Assembly (NCBI GenBank): GCA_024400935.1
Contig: JAKSLZ010000015.1
Coordinates: forward strand, 1-44,172
Direction of reading: 5' to 3'
Source of the DNA: Muribaculaceae bacterium
GTDB lineage: Bacteria; Bacteroidota; Bacteroidia; Bacteroidales; Muribaculaceae
Length of the DNA stretch: 44,172 nt
The position numbers and the translations under genes were made by a program. The notes under the pieces are model-generated. The model did not search any database. It was given only the letters and a program-made list of their open reading frames with translations, and was not told where the DNA came from. Of the stretch, positions 41,790-44,172 are shown one piece after another; the stretch's first letter is position 1; every line of letters starts with the position of its first letter.

Positions 41790-41861
41790 GGACCCGTAGT
41801 TCAATGGATAGAATAAAGGATTCCGGTTCCTTCGATTGGGGTTCGACTCCCCACGGGTTCA
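41790..41861 (+). tRNA. tRNA-Arg (anticodon CCG)
   Basis: Full cloverleaf of 72 bases: acceptor GGACCCG with CGGGTTC, T8, D-arm GTTC/GAAT, anticodon stem AAGGA/TCCTT with loop TTCCGGT (anticodon CCG, reads CGG), variable loop CGAT, T-arm TGGGG/CCCCA with loop TTCGACT, discriminator A. CCA is not encoded. Confidence 0.95.
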
Positions 41862-41869
41862 CTCACAAC

Positions 41870-41899
41870 AAAGGCGCTGCCACATTGGGCAACGCCTTT
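41870..41899 (+). terminator. Terminator after tRNA-Arg
   Basis: AAAGGCG (41870-41876) pairs with CGCCTTT (41893-41899), and TGCC with GGCA inside. TCATTTTTATTTTA follows on the plus strand. It also lies at the 3' end of the convergent beta-helix gene. Confidence 0.8.
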
Positions 41900-41906
41900 G
41901 TCATTT

Positions 41907-43850
41907 TTATTTTACAGTATTGCTGCGGCTCAGCGCCGGTAACTTGTTCTGCGCCGCACGGCTCATGATCTGTATCGAGCGGTTGCCGCTGAAGGTGTTA
42001 CCGCTAATCTTGTAAGTGTTAGCGTTGACCTGCGATGCATTCACACCTGTTATAGCTTCGGTGCCCGAAATATTCAAGCTATTGCCGCTCACTGTGAGTG
42101 CACGCGGTGTTGTGCGGCAATTTACCAGACTCTGTGCCTTGATGTTGCAATTGTTCACGTTGACCGTTGCACCGTCCTTGGTGTTATTGACAAAGTAAGT
42201 TGTACCGGCCACAGCAGTACAGCGTGTAGCGGTGAAACTGTTCAGCGACGAAGCTATGCTCTTAGACGCAATGTTGAAACTGCAATCCTGAGCTACCACA
42301 CTGGTAGCATTCTCAAAGTAACTGTCAACAGTGCCCGAACCGTTTACTGTAAGGCCCTTTGCTGTCACATTAAAGCCAGGACCTCCGTGAGGAGAAACCA
42401 CGGCATAAACCTTAGTGCCTGACGCAATGTTGACCTTCACATTATTGAGTTCAAGCTGTGGTTGGAACGCAGGAGACCCAAAGACCGAGAACATCTCAAT
42501 CATCGAATACTTGCTCTCGCTGCGACGGTCAAGCTTCACATCCACATTGATTGTCACATTCTCAAGCACTGTGCGGTAAGCACGAGCCATGACCGATGTG
42601 GCCAGGCGATTTTTCTTCACATTAAATGTAGTGTTGCGCACAGTGAAAGTATCGCCCGCAGGCCCCTCACTCACATTGAGGATATATTGTGCGGCATCCA
42701 GTATCATGTAGTGGTCAGTGATAGTGAATGTACAGCCGTCGATCACGTTGTGATGGCTCATAGAGCGGAATTGCTCATTACTCTCCTGCTTAGGACCGAA
42801 ACAGCAGTCGTCAAACGAGCAGTTGGTTGCGGTCACATTGTTACTCGTGGCCGAGATGTCAAGGCCCTGCAAGCAATAGCTGCCTCGCACATTGTTAATC
42901 TTGGCACCTGTAACGTGTAAACCCACTGGCTGGAAATAGATGTGATCAAACGTGATGTCGTCTACCACAACATCTCTTACGATAAACTTGTCACTGCGGG
43001 TGCCCACAGCAATACCATCTTGGCGCATCTCAAAGTGGCAACGCGACACACGATGGTTGCGATTGATTTTACTGTCGGTCTTTGTTGCAAGAAACTTCAC
43101 GCCGTCATCGCTCAATCCACAAGCCGCAAGACCGTCTGTTCCGCAATTATAAGAATTATTCCTAGTATAGAGCGTGCCGTTAACCGAAATGGGATCCTTA
43201 TAATAAATGGGCGGAAAATCGTGGACCGTGTGGAAACCCACAAATTTCAAGTCATGCACATTACAGTTTGTGCAGTCAACAAGCCTAAGCCCCATAATGA
43301 GCGTACCAGGTCCACAAAGCTCAAGATTGGTAGCATCATTGATGTTCAAGAACAGCGTGCCCGTAGCAGTATAGAAATCGCCGTTGAACGTCATCTTCAT
43401 GTTATTGCTCTTACTCAAAAACTGACACAACATTACCATGGCACGAGTATTGTCGGTACCATAACGTTCATTTGTCTTAATCTTGAGACCCTTGAAAGTG
43501 TAGTTCAAAGGACGAGACTTCATATCACTGCGCAACCCAAAGTTAGTAGCCATGAGTGCACTGTTGGCAAACGTAGCATTGCTGAAATTACAATTGTCAA
43601 AAATCTGCTTATCGGTTTGAGCAACAATCTTGATATTGCGACCCGAGAAACTAACATTCTTGAACACACCATTACCACTAACAACTAAAGTTGAGTTATC
43701 ACCCACCTTGACCTGTCCCTTAACCGGAGTAGTCACATTATATGTAGAGTTACTCTTAGAGTAAGAAACAGCATTAGCCTGCTGAGCAGTATTGCAACAC
43801 ACAAACAGACAAGCCACAAACGCTAATATAAACTTAGATAATGTCTTCAT
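41907..43850 (-). CDS. Secreted right-handed beta-helix protein
   Basis: The 647-residue product has a signal peptide (1-27, ending QQANA). The rest is a parallel beta-helix of the pectate-lyase-like fold. Short strands recur with Asn ladders (FKNVSFSGRNIKIVAQ, DNCNFSNATF, CTNCNVHDLKFVG, NNVTATNCSFDDCCF, VRNTTFNVKKN, LENVTINVDVKL). About a dozen coils cover residues 35-640. Such helices are used by polysaccharide lyases, phage-like tail fibres and adhesins; no catalytic site can be named. There is no dockerin or T9SS tail, the last residues being LPALSRSNTVK. It has its own promoter (43876-43883) and converges on the tRNA-Arg gene. The double Cys in the signal region does not form a proper lipobox. 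Confidence 0.75.
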   Translation of the reverse strand: MKTLSKFILAFVACLFVCCNTAQQANAVSYSKSNSTYNVTTPVKGQVKVGDNSTLVVSGNGVFKNVSFSGRNIKIVAQTDKQIFDNCNFSNATFANSALMATNFGLRSDMKSRPLNYTFKGLKIKTNERYGTDNTRAMVMLCQFLSKSNNMKMTFNGDFYTATGTLFLNINDATNLELCGPGTLIMGLRLVDCTNCNVHDLKFVGFHTVHDFPPIYYKDPISVNGTLYTRNNSYNCGTDGLAACGLSDDGVKFLATKTDSKINRNHRVSRCHFEMRQDGIAVGTRSDKFIVRDVVVDDITFDHIYFQPVGLHVTGAKINNVRGSYCLQGLDISATSNNVTATNCSFDDCCFGPKQESNEQFRSMSHHNVIDGCTFTITDHYMILDAAQYILNVSEGPAGDTFTVRNTTFNVKKNRLATSVMARAYRTVLENVTINVDVKLDRRSESKYSMIEMFSVFGSPAFQPQLELNNVKVNIASGTKVYAVVSPHGGPGFNVTAKGLTVNGSGTVDSYFENATSVVAQDCSFNIASKSIASSLNSFTATRCTAVAGTTYFVNNTKDGATVNVNNCNIKAQSLVNCRTTPRALTVSGNSLNISGTEAITGVNASQVNANTYKISGNTFSGNRSIQIMSRAAQNKLPALSRSNTVK

Positions 43851-43875
43851 ATCAATTTAGACTTACGATATAGTG

Positions 43876-43883
43876 CAAAGTTA
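43876..43883 (-). promoter_or_regulatory. -7 box of the beta-helix gene
   Basis: TAACTTTG on the minus strand fits TAnnTTTG. A TTG in the T-rich upstream stretch stands at about the right distance (20 bases). The leader would be near 20 bases. Confidence 0.55.
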
Positions 43884-44172
43884 AACAATAATCACAAAAA
43901 AAACAACTCAAACCCCAAAATAACACCTCTCCCATCCCCTCAACTACTCTTCCATCCCCTCAATCCCTCTTGCACACTCTCATGAGTCCCCTTACTTCTC
44001 AAATCAGCCCCTGTGCCCCGTGCGTCAGCGCGGGGTGTTGACTCTTGCACCTCTCGCTCTTCCAGTTTCTCACCTGAGCCACCTCTCTGTCCTCTAGCTG
44101 TCCTCTTGATTCCTCTGGCTGTCTTTCCCTGAAAAAAGTTGACTCATAAAACGTAGATTTATGAGATTAAAG
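43884..44172. other. Gene-free window end
   Basis: C/T-rich on the plus strand with CCATCCCCTCAA twice (about 43932 and 43952). No frame, RNA or clear promoter is seen. Confidence 0.5.

Noticed and set aside
43770-43850. Lipoprotein signal on the beta-helix protein
   Set aside because: The Cys pair in LFVCCNTAQ lacks a proper small residue pattern before Cys, and a normal cleavage site ANA follows.

Overview
The window looks like a chromosomal segment of a gut-type Bacteroidales bacterium; Muribaculaceae or a Prevotella relative is my inference from style and gene content, not a database match. The support is: promoters of the Bacteroidetes type (-7 box TAnnTTTG, -33 box TTG/TTTG) upstream of many genes; a full-length SprA, the outer-membrane translocon of the type IX secretion system (T9SS); T9SS type A C-terminal sorting domains (CTDs); a surface-type lipoprotein signal; and an LptD of the Bacteroidetes type. 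Most genes lie on the minus strand.

Layout. 1-535: permuted papain-like hydrolase (cut by the window edge) downstream of lptD (561-3311). 3312-4086: gene-free, filled by a six-unit tandem repeat. 4087-6144: HD-domain phosphohydrolase, branched-chain aminotransferase ilvE and a tiny CTD-only secreted protein. 6205-7195: gene-free, with three fold-back (nested palindrome) elements. 7196-8956: Hanks-type Ser/Thr kinase with a C-terminal FISUMP-type domain. 9138-10952: bipA/typA. 11230-15822: secreted TolB-like propeller protein plus a large secreted amidase ending in a dockerin. 16037-17878: secreted unknown protein ending in a dockerin. 18076-30844: one apparent operon of two secreted subtilisin-like proteases (one dockerin-tailed, one CTD-tailed), ruvA, sprA and a Nudix hydrolase. 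31189-38007: surface lipoprotein, a 1860-residue BspA-LRR/Ig-like/cohesin-like/dockerin-like/CTD protein and a small cohesin-like plus dockerin protein. 38062-38329: a strongly structured RNA resembling 6S RNA / the Bacteroidales-1 motif. 38608-40591 (plus strand): a dockerin-less paralogue of the amidase, overlapped by an alpha/beta hydrolase. 40579-41719: free-methionine-R-sulfoxide reductase and uracil-DNA glycosylase. 41790-41861: tRNA-Arg(CCG). 41907-43850: secreted beta-helix protein. 43851-44172: no gene seen.

How it may work together. Four secreted proteins end in a dockerin-type calcium-loop pair (amidase, unknown 613-residue protein, protease, 220-residue protein). Two proteins carry three cohesin-like modules, and one of these also has a T9SS sorting tail and so should be surface anchored. 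SprA lies in the same stretch. The simplest reading, which is inference, is a T9SS-anchored, non-cellulosomal cohesin/dockerin surface assembly in which proteases and a peptidoglycan-amidase-like enzyme replace the glycosidases of a cellulosome. The rest is housekeeping (bipA, ruvA, ung, ilvE, tRNA, lptD).
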